Shown here: positions 45,605 to 56,759 of the stretch, piece by piece
Position numbering within the stretch: position 1 is the first letter of the stretch
Layout: each line of letters begins with the position of its first letter
Assembly (NCBI GenBank): GCA_023213315.1
Contig: JAKCPI010008049.1
Location: 1 to 64,000 of the forward strand
Direction: 5' to 3'
Source of the DNA: Euborellia annulipes
Lineage: Eukaryota > Arthropoda > Insecta > Dermaptera > Anisolabididae
Length of the DNA: 64,000 nt
Translations under genes and position numbers: made by a program
The notes under the pieces: generated by a model
The model's database searches: none
Seen by the model: the letters and a program-made list of their open reading frames with translations, nothing else
What the model was told of the DNA's origin: nothing

Positions 45605-47665
45605 TTCTACACCTAACTAACTACATATACCTATAGAAAGATGATTCAAACATCTCTAGAGCAAACAATTTTTACATATAAAACAGAAAAATCTAATAAG
45701 AAAAAAGTGCCAGATAAATAGTAACTTCAACAATTTTTATCTAAAAAGATTCACTCTAAAAAAATATATCTAAGCTTATATGAGGACTTTTTCTTTTTCA
45801 TTCTTAAATGTAGTCAAAAGTGAGTTAACAAAAAAAAGGATTCAACCAAATGGAAAAATTATTAAAAATTTCTTCGTTTTTGTTACCTAAAATAAATTTA
45901 TGAATAAATGGATTAAAATAATATTGTGGTGAAATGGGTTTTTCTATTTCAAAATTGTATTTACGTCTAAAAAATTAAATTAAATCTTGCACTGTTTTTT
46001 ATCAAGTCTTTCTTATTTAGAGGGAGTTCTTGATATCAGTAAAATTTTGAGTTATTTATTTGCTAACATGTTCTTATGATTATTTCCTACTGTGGGCTTT
46101 CGGCGGGCTCTTCCTCTTGCCAGGGGGCTGAGCACCCTGGACCCCATTGTTCACCTTCGACGATTTTAACATTTTGTTGGGCTCACATATATATCAACAG
46201 TTTTGAGATAATTCAAAAAAAAAAAAAACTTCATTAAATCAGTTTGTTGAAGGACACGTGTAGAGAAATTTTAATTTAACGAATTCTTATAAAATTTCAT
46301 ATTAAAGCTTTATACTGTGTCTAAAGCAATTTGATCAACTACCAAAAATTAATTAACTCGTTTTTGATTGTTAATTATCAAAGAGAGCGGGATGGTTTTA
46401 TAGGGTCTACAAAATAAATCTTTAAAATACATGTAAATAAATATTCTTTTCCTCGGTGTCATGCTTTATCATTTCACAATGAAAGGGCTAAACTGTACAA
46501 AACTTTAAATTACCTAAACTATGTAAGTTTTCCGACACGGAAAAATAAATAAATAATAAACAAAGGAGAAGTGATCAGTGTTGGAACAAATAAACGCCTG
46601 AAAAATAGGCAACTTTGTGAATCTTTCTAATCACAGTGTTAGAAAGCTGACAGAAAAATAATTTTTTTTATCTCATTTCGTATCAAGGGCGGATACAAAG
46701 GAATCCCTATGGAGATTTAATCAGGGAGGGAAGGGGGTAATTACCCCCCTGAGATTTGAGAAAAATATTATTTATGGGAAAAAAATTGTGTTTTTAATAT
46801 AAAATTTTAAAAACTAATACATAAAAATTTGATTGTATGTAAATTTTGGTAAACAACTACAGAACGCACCTTTAAATTACCGATAATAAGAAAAAATTGT
46901 GTGCTGTGCGAACATTGACACCAAATTACCCCCCTCCGAGAAACTCCTCTGGATCCGCCACTGTTTCGTATATTGAAATTAATTTTTATTAAATCTATTT
47001 TGAATTGTCTAAATTCGAGAATTTGAACCTTATGGAAAGAGTTAATCAATATTAATTTCAGGTCTATGAAAGAACATATTCTTTAATATATGAATATTAA
47101 AAAAAAAAATTTTTTGCAGAAAAATATTTTTTTTATAAATTTAAAAAATTGAAAATTTTAAGTTTCAACCGTGTAAGGGGAAAGATTTATAAATTATAAA
47201 TAATCAAGTGAATAATTTATTAAATAAAGAAAAAAATAAAAGGATGATTAATAAAGAATAAGTTTAAACACAATTCTATTTCGTGAGCATATCAAGTATT
47301 AAAATAAGGCCTATTTTTATAACGCGCTATCGTAGTTTACGGCAACCTACGTTCTAAATTCATAAATCAATTTGTGACCTAATTTCCTAGTTTTTAAGAG
47401 AGTACATGGAACGATTTTTTTTATATAGACTAAGTATATAAATACTACAAGGAAACCAATAATGAAAGATAAGGATAAAAAGTCAATAAACAATAACAGA
47501 CAGATTAGCTTATCGAATGAGGGAGCAGATTTATATTGGGTTGTATGACAAATTATAATTTTCTTTAAAAAAAAGTTTTTAATTCTGCCTTTTAATGCCA
47601 AAATTTTGAATAAAACTGCTGCAAAATCTGGCTTATTTCCTGACTCCCTCACAACTCTTCGAAAA
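45605..47665. other. AT-rich intron sequence
   Basis: 46085-46160 is GC-rich (GGCGGGCTCTTCC, GGGGGCTGAGCACCC) but gives no identifiable protein. A family G copy is listed separately. Confidence 0.4.
46683..46965 (-). repeat. Family G repeat, copy 4
   Basis: Left end AAGGGCGGATACAAAGGA and right end CCTCTGGATCCGCCACTG are inverted relatives, supporting a MITE with CAGTGGCGGATCCAG-type ends. Confidence 0.6.
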
Positions 47666-47680
47666 TACTTAATATTTATT

Positions 47681-48031
47681 AATTTTGGCTGTGGAGATTT
47701 AATCAGGAAACCGAAGGAAACTTTGCAGCCAGGAGATTAAATAAAAAAATATTTTATTTAATTTTTACTTGCCGGCGTTTCGGTCGTCTGTCACAACCTT
47801 CATCAGGGCAAATAATTATAAACAATACACGATCTTAGGTATTTTGATGTTTACTGTAATCAAATACAATTTATTTTTTTAATTTTTATATGTATACTTG
47901 CTTGGAGTCTTGGATTCAATGATTGATAATTATTTGCCATGATGAAGGTTGTGACAGACGACCGAAATGTCGGCAAGTAAAAATTGAATAAAAGATTTTT
48001 TTATTTAATCTCCTGGCTGCAGTTTCCTGGA
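47681..48031. mobile_element. Hammerhead-bearing foldback element E8 with 12-bp target duplication
   Basis: Flanked by TTAATATTTATT at 47669-47680 and 48032-48043. In minus sense the left arm (47767-47813) has stem I TTTGCC/GGCAAG, core CTGATGA, an extra A, stem II GGTTGT/ACGACC with loop GACAG, and GAAACGCC. The right arm (47933-47977) has the same stems with core ATGATGA and GAAATGTC. Confidence 0.7.
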
Positions 48032-48068
48032 TTAATATTTATTTATTTATTTAGTTGTACCTATAAGT

Positions 48069-48326
48069 CAGGGGCGTATTTAAGGGGGGCGAGGGGGCCC
48101 GGGCCCCCCGAAATTTCCCAAACACATATACATATATAGGGATATACAGACATCAGCGCAACAAATTTTTCCGCAGGATGGACAACTTTGGTTCCGCAAT
48201 AGAAAAAATGTTCCTCAAAAAATTTCGTGTGAAAAAAGTATAGTTTCTTAAAAAAAAAAAATTTCCTCAGAAAAATTTTTGAGTTCGGGCCCCCCCCCCC
48301 GAAAAAAATTTCTATATACGCCCCTG
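48069..48326. mobile_element. hAT-type MITE family H, copy 2
   Basis: CAGGGGCGTAT to ATACGCCCCTG, flanked by exact 8-bp CTATAAGT (48061-48068 and 48327-48334). The duplication is intact, so the insertion is young. Confidence 0.85.
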
Positions 48327-48339
48327 CTATAAGTCGTTA

Positions 48340-49440
48340 TTATGTAGAGGTTCAAGTGTTTTAAATGTTTTAAAAAAATATTAAGTTTTAGATAGTTATT
48401 AAAAAAAATAGAAAGTCAAAATGGGAAGTGCCTGATTCAGATGCCTAAATTTTTTTTATCAGAAACATCAAGGCAAGTTATCAAGATATTAAGAAGCATA
48501 AGAAAGAAGAAAAAACTGAGGGTCATAGGTCAAATAATTTATTATTAGATATATTATTATAAGCTGTATGTGTTACATTTTATGATTTATTAGCCATCAC
48601 GAATTAGGCCTACTATTATATTTTAACTATATGGGCAACGGAATTACAAAATGTAATGTTTTGAAATCTGCTTTAATTATCAATAATAATTATAATTAAA
48701 GAAATAAGAAAATAAATTAAATCATTTCGTAATTCTTTCCATTCCTTATCTAATTTAAATAATTCTACATAACAGGTAGAGTTAAATAAATAAAAAAATA
48801 AATAAATAAATAAAATTTAATTATAAATAAAAACTGCCAGAAAAAAATTCTAAGTTATCAGAGAAGTTATGTTTGTAACTTTTAAAGATCAAGCAGCTGG
48901 AAAATAAACACGATTTATAAATTAGCGTGAAGTCAATAAATTGTTAGTAGCCTCCCTCATCAGTAGTAAATTGGACGATAGAGGAATTAAATGCGCTTGG
49001 AATGTTTTGATATTATCAGAATAAATTTATAATAAACAAGAAGTAATTAGTATTTTAATTAATTCTTAAAAAAAAAAATTATGAATTTTTAAAGTAAGGT
49101 TATTATTTTTCTCTCTCGTTGAGATAGAAAAATTATGCTGTTCATTTCTTTCGAAATCTTTAACAAACTTCTTAAAATCACTACAGTTATAATTAGGCTC
49201 TTCGCATCTGGTTTCTAATTAATATAATTAACACTTTATAGAAATATTCCTACACTTTGTCTTATTATTTCTGTAAACGGGGCCGGTGAAAAATATAGAT
49301 GCAACCAAAGAGTAATCCTTATTTAAGTAATTGTTGAGAGGATGGAATGTTTTTATCTAAAAGGAAAAAAAGGGAGTAAAGTAGTCTTTTTAAATGCTTT
49401 TATTTAACTTACTCTTTCAAGGTCACCAACTTTGAGTCTT
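48340..49440. other. AT-rich intron sequence before the satellite
   Basis: A perfect FTZ-F1 consensus TCAAGGTCA lies at 49427-49435 just before the array. Such a 9-mer is expected about once or twice by chance here. Confidence 0.4.
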
Positions 49441-50760
49441 TGTTAAGGACACTTCCCGATGAGCTAGAGGTGTGAAATTTGATATTTAAGGTTCATTTTT
49501 GATGACGCAAATTGTGAGTTGGGTTTAACCAAAATTTACCAAACTAATGAGGTACTTTATTTGAAACCCTTCGCGAATTAATGTAATTTCAAAAGACTTC
49601 CCGATGGGCTAGAGATGTGAAATGTAATACTTAAGAGTCATTTTTGATGACGCCACTATATGGTGGTTTTGATCAAAATAGACCAAACTAATGTGGTACT
49701 TTATTTGAAACCCTTCGTGAATTAATGTAATTTCAAGAGACTTCCCGATGGGCTAGAGGTGTGAAATGTAATACTTAAGAGTCATTTTTGATGACGCCAC
49801 TATATGGTGGTTTTGATCAAAATAGACCAAACTAATGTGGTACTTTATTTGAAACCCTTCGCGAATTAATGTAATTTCAAAAGACTTCCCGATGGGCTAG
49901 AGGTGTGAAATGTAATACTTAAGAGTCATTTTTGATGCCGCCACTATATGGTGGTTTTGATCAAAATAGACCAAACTAATGTGGTACTTTATTTGAAACC
50001 CTTCGTGAATTAACGTAATTTCAAGAGACTTCCCGATGGGCTAGAGGTGTGAAATGTAATACTTAAGAGTCATTTTTGATGACGCCACTATATGGTGGTT
50101 TTGATCAAAATAGACCAAACTAATGTGGTACTTTATTTGAAACCCTTCGCGAATTAATGTAATTTCAAGAGACTTCCCGATGGGCTAGAGGTGTGAAATG
50201 TAATACTTAAGAGTTATTTTTGATGACGCCACTATATGGTGGTTTTGATCAAAATAGACCAAACTAATGTGGTACTTTATTTGAAACCCTTCGCGAATTA
50301 ATGTAATTTCAAGAGACTTCCCGATGGGCTAGAGGTGTGAAATGTAATACTTAAGAGTCATTTTTGATGACGCCACTATATGGTGGTTTTGATCAAAATA
50401 GACCAAACTAATGTGGTACTTTATTTGAAACCCTTCGCGAATTAGTGTAATTTCAAAAGACTTCCCGATGGGCTAGAGGTGTGAAATGTAATACTTAAGG
50501 TTCATTTTTGATGACGCCACTATATGGTGGTTTTGATCAAAATAGACTAAACTAATGTGGTACTTTATTTGAAACCCTTCGCGAATTGATGTAATTTCAA
50601 GACTTCCCGATGGGCTAGAGGTGTGAAATTTGATATTTAAGGGTCATTTTTTATGATAATAAATAATTTTTTAATTGTGTCAAAATAGGTCAAACTAATG
50701 TGGTACTTTAATTGAAGCCTCACGCAAATAAGGCCCTATTAACTAGTTTTGAAAGGCCAA
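49440..50760. repeat. 144-bp intronic satellite, about nine units
   Basis: CTTCCCGATGGGCTAGAG recurs at 49452, 49597, 49741, 49885, 50029, 50173, 50317, 50461 and 50603. Spacing is 144 bp apart from the edge units at 145 and 142. Inner units differ by a few bases each; the edge units are more diverged and the array decays toward 50760. Each unit contains the near-palindrome CCACTATATGGTGG. Confidence 0.95.
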
Positions 50761-50887
50761 ACTAATGTTCTTTTTTTAAAGCTCTACGCTAATTAGACAA
50801 TTTTAGAAAATTTCCCGATGTTATTTAAAAGCCTCTAATTTTGAAAGTTAATTTAAAAAAATCACACGAAAAAAAGACTAAAAAGCT

Positions 50888-51180
50888 TAAAATAAAAATA
50901 AAATAAAAAAATAGATTTTTAAAAAAATGCTTTTTTTAAATTGAACTAAAAAGAGAGAAATAATTTAATTGTTCTTTTTAAAATTTTTTAATATTTATGA
51001 CTTAAAATAAAAGCGTGGGGCGCGAGCCTCGGAATCACATCGAAGCGCCCCACGGTTTTATTTTAAGTCATAAATATTAAAAAATTTTAAAAAGAACAAT
51101 TAAATTATTTCTCTCTTTTTAGTTCAATTTAAATAAAAGCATTTTTTTAAAAATCTATTTTTTTATTTTATTTTTATTAT
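50888..51180. repeat. Nearly perfect long hairpin, about 135-bp arms
   Basis: Left arm about 50888-51025 and right arm about 51040-51179 match almost base for base, closing with CGTGGGGCGC/GCGCCCCACG around a loop of about 20 bases. The loop includes TCGGAATCACATCGA, which also occurs in the stem II region of hammerhead element E4. The arms are A/T-rich apart from the closing stem. Confidence 0.75.
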
Positions 51181-51184
51181 ATAA

Positions 51185-51565
51185 TGTTTTTGTTCATTAG
51201 TTCTGTTTTTTATAGGATAGGCAAATTGCTTTAAAAAGGATTAGTGATCTGATAAAGAGATCCGATAAAGCTCGGGCGATCCGATCCGATTAATAAAAAG
51301 GATCACCGTTCCGATCGGCGATCCGATTCAGTTTCTAATAAATTTGCCGAATTAAAATCTATTTCTTCGGCCAAAATTTGGATATAGCATATAAAAGGTT
51401 TTAAAGGATTGGCAGTTAAAAGGATGGCAAAAATCCAGGATTGCTATTCCTTCAACAGGCGCGATCCTAGCCTGGATCAAGAGAGCAAAAGTGATTTCGA
51501 TCCAGTTCAATCATAAGATCTCAAAGCAGTAAATTGGAAAAATTCTAAGTTACCAGAGAAGTTAT

Positions 51566-51598
<33 letters not shown>

Positions 51599-52335
51599 AA
51601 GGGTGGGAGAGAATCAGAGTGGAATAATTCGAGATGGAGTTAGGGAAAAAATAAGTAGAGGTGGGAATGTGGGAGGTTAAAATGAAGGAGTAAAACTTTG
51701 GGCAAAAATATTTTCTTTCGCCAAGTCAGCAATTTGATAAAAAGCATTCACCACGGATATAGGCCAACAACAAGTGCAAATTTACATCAGGTTTTTTTTT
51801 TTTTTTTTAAGATTCAGATTTTGATTAATTCGTTTTTTTTTTGTTTGTTAAAGATTGACTATATGAATACGTAGAAAGTGAGTGATTACACAGCAACAGC
51901 GATTTGATTGATTGAGTATTTGAAACTATTTTTGGGTATTTGGGTAGCGCTCATTCCAAAAATGCCATCAATTTTGCCCCCAGCACGTCAGATTTTAGAG
52001 ATATAGAGAAAATAAAATTTTAATAGAAAATGTGCTCTAAAGCGGCTCTAATTTTATATCACCTGGATTTTTTTAAGGCGCCACCCCTTTTAATATGCAG
52101 ATAGTTATAATACATATAAATTTTAAGCGAACTGCTAAAAGTTTAGAAAAATCGAATTTTATCAGTTTTTTTTTTCTTTGGTCACCCCTAATACAATTTT
52201 AGGTATCCCTGAATGAAAAAAATATATATTTAGGATGTTCAAGAGTTCTTTGGCTTTCTAAAAATTATTCATTCGTAAAAATCTATTAATTATTAACGAA
52301 ATTATAAACAAAAACATCATCAAAGAAAAAACACA
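51185..52335. other. AT-rich intron sequence
   Basis: A GATCCGAT-rich stretch at 51250-51335 repeats with small variation. Poly-T runs lie at about 51568-51597 and 51791-51808. Confidence 0.4.
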
Positions 52336-52339
52336 AGTA

Positions 52340-52645
52340 CAGTGAGGGACGATATTAAGTCCCACCCATGCGTTTTCTAGTTGTGATTATTTCATTGTTT
52401 TTATAAAAGAAAATGAAAATCTTTATTGGAAATTTTCTAGGTTTGAACCATGAAAGTTTCCATTAAAAAATATATAATATTTTTAGGGGGGAGGGGGGGG
52501 GGGGGGGGGAGGGGAGGGTGGGAAGGGAGGGGGAAGGGACGGAGGAGGGAGAGAGGGGCGGGGGGGGGTGGGGGCGGGGGGGGGGGATTTTAAAAACAAT
52601 GAAATAATCACAAGTAGAAAACGGACTTAATATTGCTCCTCACTG
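52340..52645. mobile_element. mariner-like MITE, copy 2, interrupted by a G tract
   Basis: Same ends as copy 1 with TA flanks at 52338-52339 and 52646-52647. The inner AT stretch is split by about 100 bases of nearly pure G at 52484-52587. Confidence 0.8.
52484..52587 (+). repeat. G-rich tract with G-quadruplex potential
   Basis: About 100 bases almost wholly G with scattered A, T and C inside a mariner-like MITE. Many runs of four or more G. May be partly a sequencing or assembly artefact. Confidence 0.7.
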
Positions 52646-52799
52646 TACATTCACTGGTCGAAAAAAATTAACTTCTTTTTCTTTCACAAGAATTAAGAGA
52701 TTGTAGAAATATTTTTCATGCTGAATTCAATATATTTCAGTTCAACCTTCAGGCAAGAATTTTGTGTGTTATTAATTTAATTTTTACTTTCTATTACAT

Positions 52800-53100
52800 A
52801 TAGGCCTATATATATAGTCACTGTTTATGTGTGTCTGTGAGAGCCTATGTGTGTGAGAGCGACGCGCGAAAGCCCATGTTTGTCTGAGTGTTTGTCTGTG
52901 TGTATGTGTGAGAGCGCGACGCGCGAAAGCGCGCGCGTATTAGTGTGAGTGTGTATGTGTATCACACACGTGACCACGGCGCGAGATAGTTCAGGTTTGT
53001 GTAAGTGTGTGTATGTGAGCGCGGGCGCGCGAAAGCTTACGGCTGTGTGAGTGTAAGCGCCTGCGTGTGTGTGTTAGTGTGCGTGTGTGTCTTGTATTTG
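52800..53100. repeat. Degenerate GT/GC minisatellite
   Basis: Alternating TG and CG with repeated GACGCGCGAAAG and GTGTGTATGTG motifs. A CACGTG E-box lies near 52968. The sequence favours Z-DNA. It is about 250 bp inside the intron from the candidate alpha exon. Confidence 0.6.
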
Positions 53101-53360
53101 TATTATATTCATTGCCCAAATTGATGGGTCTCAATGAATTAAGAAATCTGATAATCAGTATATGTATATGATAGAATGATTGTAAATAAATATAAATGCC
53201 TTATCAAAACAGAGCAATTACATATTAAAAAATAAAAAAAAAATGTAGTCAAATGTCACTAAATAATTGTAGATATTACTAAAAATGAAATTAAATCGAA
53301 TATCGATCAAACAGACCTCGCCATCTTTTTGACCGTTTGCTTAAATAAAAGGATATCTCA

Positions 53361-53366
53361 ACTCAC
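53361..53366 (-). promoter_or_regulatory. 5' splice donor of the candidate alpha exon
   Basis: GTGAGT on the minus strand directly follows the 17-codon ORF, leaving phase 1. Confidence 0.65.
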
Positions 53367-53418
53367 CGTTGTGATTGCAGTCCATTCGCAACTCCATTTG
53401 ATATTTGCCAAAACACAT
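53367..53418 (-). CDS. ftz-f1: Candidate alpha-type first coding exon of ftz-f1
   Basis: The minus strand carries a 17-codon ORF beginning MCFGKYQMEL. It starts at an ATG with G at -3, six codons after an in-frame TGA. It ends AAC G followed by GTGAGT at 53361-53366, the same donor hexamer and phase as the DBD exon. Joining the final G to AA ATG at 20062 gives GAA (Glu) and continues as MDSHHS in the FTZ-F1 frame. Upstream lie an initiator, a CCAAT box and a CRE-like box. I do not recognise the peptide itself; assignment rests on strand, phase, position and the promoter-like context. It could instead be the first exon of another transcript. Confidence 0.5.
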
Positions 53419-53620
53419 CTCTATTTGGTATTTTCAAACACTTATTAAACACATAACACATCCCGGAGATTAATCAATCACTAATTTAAACACAAATTAT
53501 GCACTTTGTAAATAAAAACTCACAATACATTTCGCACTCCCGGAATCGCGTGGGTCAAAACTCGACGATCTTCTTTAGACTGATTGATCAACTTGCCGAG
53601 AGGAAGGACGTCATTGGCGC
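53419..53620 (-). promoter_or_regulatory. Candidate alpha promoter and 5' UTR: CCAAT box, CRE-like site and initiator
   Basis: On the minus strand CCAAT (53613-53617) runs into TGACGTCC (one mismatch from the CRE palindrome, 53606-53613). About 30 bp further on is TCAGTC (53578-53583), a perfect arthropod initiator, placing the start near 53581. No DPE is evident at +28 to +32. A second GTGAGT in the leader near 53517-53522 could be an alternative donor. Composition is more balanced than in flanking DNA. Confidence 0.5.
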
Positions 53621-53763
53621 TGTGAGCGCCAACAACAATCAAACCATTTATAATTGCTAATTTCATTCATATATTATTTTTACTACTTAAATTAAATCTA
53701 ATATTATTATTATTTATAATTATATCATTTTATTTTTTGCAATTAATTAGGAATTTGATTATA

Positions 53764-53816
53764 TAAAATCTGGTGTGACTTGTCGCACAGGACACAACGT
53801 TCTCTTACCTTAGGTA
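53764..53816 (+). repeat. Family A head fragment
   Basis: AAATCTGGTGTGACTTGTCG to TTCTCTTACCTTAGG, followed by a poly-A tract. Confidence 0.55.
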
Positions 53817-54583
53817 AAAAAAAAAAAAAAAAAAAATTCGAATTTTCTAAGCTTTTAGACATTTGTCTAAATGACCTCCTATTGGGTTGAAACTTAAAAT
53901 TTATATGTATTAAGAGGTGTCGCCTTAAAAAAAATCCAGGTAATATAAAATTAGAACCGCTTTAGATCATATTTTCTATTAAAATTTGATTTTCTCTAAA
54001 GTCTTAAAATCTGACGTGATGAGGCGAAACTGGAATCAGCAAAAAAGTTCCTTTTTATTGCCCTGTGTTATTATTCATTTATTTAGAAAAAAAAAATTCA
54101 AAAATTGTTTATTTTTCGATAAATCGCAAATTCATACCAAATATTTAGGCAATTATTATTATCAATGAATCAGTGAAGTATCCGTAGTAAATACGGATTC
54201 CTGAAATATTCCAGCCAATGAGGCGATTGGCCTGAAGATTTTCAAGGTGACCAACTGACATTTGATTTTTATATTTAATAAATCCTATTCAAGAGAGCGG
54301 GTCATAAACACTCTCACCCATATACATCCATTTAAAAGAGATAAGCCAATGAACAATATAATAATTTTCAGAAATGAAATTTTTCAACACTTGAACCAAA
54401 GAAGCAAATTTCAAAAACTTAAGAAGTAAGTGATATGTTTTTTACAATTAAATATTTCTTTAAAAGAAAATTTGACACAAAAGAAAATTTATCTTTTTTT
54501 GATAAAGACGATCAATTTTAATCAAAGAAAGGAATTTATAAAAAAAAAATTAATCATTGGTTTAAGTTGTGGCTGTGATGTGA

Positions 54584-54985
54584 TTATAATGGAGAGTTGG
54601 AGATATCAGCAAAACGGGAATGCTCTAGGTTCAATAAAACTCCCAGAATAAGACGTTTCCAGGTCAGAGTTTATTTGGCCATCTTCAGTTATTAGAAATT
54701 ATACACATAAAGCACATGTTATGGAACCAGAATTTGTCAATAATAAAATTTATTTGCTTCATACAAAATTATATGGCTCCTGTGCCCAAGATTAGAAATA
54801 AATGATCATAAAATAAATTTTATTATTGAAAAATCCTGGTTCAATCACATGTACACTTGCTTTATGGGTATAATTTCCAATTTCTGAAGATGGCCAAATA
54901 AATTCAGGCCCAAACATCTTATTTTGGGAGTTTTATTGAAACTTGAGCATTCTAATTTGGCTGATATCCCCAAACTCTCCATTAT
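54584..54985. mobile_element. Hammerhead-like foldback element E9
   Basis: Large inverted repeat with two nested levels of pairing. The left arm in minus sense (54647-54692) has AATAA/TTATT stem I, core CTGAAGA and GAAACGTC. The right arm (54880-54925) has CTGAAGA, an intact GGCC/GGCC stem II and the decayed CAAACATC. Confidence 0.55.
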
Positions 54986-54989
54986 AAAA

Positions 54990-56630
54990 AATTTTTAAAA
55001 ATCGATAACTCCACCTGATATTATATTCAATTCTTTTAAACATGTGAAGTAAATGAAGGCACATGCATAATCATTTTGCACCGCTGGCAAAATGCCATAT
55101 AAGTAAATAACTTAATATAATAAAGATATTTAATATAATATATACAGGTAGAAATATTCAAATTGAATAAATTAAAATAGGGGAAAAAAATTAATTTATC
55201 TTATGATTAGTAAAAACTGTATTTAAAATGATTAAAAATTAGTAAGTTTTAAGAGACCATTGACCAAAATTTGTGTTGGAAGTTTACTTCTTTATACAGC
55301 TGATTCTTCTAGCAATAATTTTATAAAAAAAAATAAGATATTTTTAAAATTAATGGATTTTAATATGGAATAGTTTAGATCAAATTCATTTATAGAGTAT
55401 AGAAAATTATGGGAAACGAAAAGGGATAGAGTAATGCTAGATAAAAGAGGAATTTATTACAATAAGTAATATTTGACGGACGTATTTATTTGTAATCAGC
55501 TCGGTAATTACTAAATAGATAATGTTTAGATGTATTGTGTGTTTCATAATAAAATTCCACCCAAACCTCTCTATTTTGGAGTGGAGCTTCACATTCCAAA
55601 GGAAGTTTTTTTTTTTTTTTGCTAGCTAGAAATACAAATAGAAGAGGAGTTATATGGTAGGAAATCAAACAACTTTTGGGGTGCAAATAGGTTGCTGTGT
55701 ATCTCCGAGCACGAAAGTTACTCAGTCAAGAAAAAAAAAAAAAAAAACAGGTTTGTGGGCTTACACGGTCCAAATGAAATAAAAGAAAATTTTAGTTTAT
55801 ATTATTATGTAAGTTAGTGATAACTTTTATTGTAAAATTATATCAGACTATTATGTGAGTTCAAGATAAACAATTTGATTAAAGTAATAAAACAAATCAA
55901 ACAAAAAAAAACAGCCAAAAGAATACTTCCGGAATTGGAGAGATTTCGGAAATGTCCTGTTTTATAAAACAACAAACATTTGAACTATAAATAGTTTGAG
56001 TTGACAAAATTCACTCACTATTCCAATGGCGAAATATATACACAAAGTAAATTCATTTCCGGATTGCGAAAACTCGTCTAACATCCACCAGTTCCCTATT
56101 TATTATTATTCAATTCTAAATTTGCATTCTAAGCCAATCAATTTTTCAAACAAGGTTTGGAATTTTTTTTTTTTTTTGTTTATTTTTTTCCTCTATATTT
56201 ATTCACAATCAGTTTAACTAATTATTCAAATAAAGGAAAATTATTTTCATACTAATGAATCATGATCGTTAATAAGTAGAGAAAAAAAAATGTAAATATG
56301 AAAAAAAGTTTAGTTTAAAAAATGTTTTAAGCCAATCAACAAAGTTGCAATGCTAAAGTATAGTTGAATCCTGGATGGGTAGAAACAAGTATGTGGAACG
56401 TCAACCGATATCCAACAGTATTAATAATAAATACATGTATATGTAAAAAATTGAGACTTTCACCCTAAATGGCCGCAATAATCGAAGTAAAAAATGAATC
56501 AATCAAGTTGAAAAAAAATTGTTTATAAAAAACATTAATTTTAAATGTATGGAATGAAGAAATTTGTTAATATTGATTACTGGAAGATAGGTAACCTAAA
56601 TGAATTCAAATCAATTATAGAGATATTCTA
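54990..56630. other. AT-rich sequence upstream of the alpha promoter
   Basis: No gene, repeat end or balanced island is recognised, apart from a decayed TGTGGAACGTCAACC stretch near 56394. Confidence 0.45.
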
Positions 56631-56634
56631 AGGC

Positions 56635-56680
56635 AGAGGTTTCCAACCAATGGTAAGTGAGCGATACTGGGACGAAAATA
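56635..56680 (+). mobile_element. Isolated hAT-like left end
   Basis: CAGAGGTTTCCAACCAATGG resembles a hAT terminal repeat; no partner end is identified. Confidence 0.3.
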
Positions 56681-56759
56681 AAATAAAAAATATCTAATAT
56701 TAAAAACAAGTATAAAATCATCTTTCCTCAATGATAAAAAATAAAGGCTCGGACTAAGC

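Larger units (their letters stand above)
20069..53366 (-). other. ftz-f1: Presumed long intron between the alpha-type first exon and the FTZ-F1 DBD exon
   Basis: If the 53.4-kb exon belongs to ftz-f1, this 33-kb interval is its first intron and the beta promoter lies inside it, as in the nested promoter layout known for Drosophila ftz-f1. It is mostly transposon-derived. Confidence 0.5.

Noticed and set aside
49427..49435. FTZ-F1 autoregulatory site TCAAGGTCA
   Set aside because: A degenerate 9-mer is expected about one or more times by chance in 64 kb on both strands.
49440..50760. Regular array considered as a CRISPR-like array
   Set aside because: Whole 144-bp units repeat without short repeats and unique spacers, and the DNA is eukaryotic; it is a satellite.
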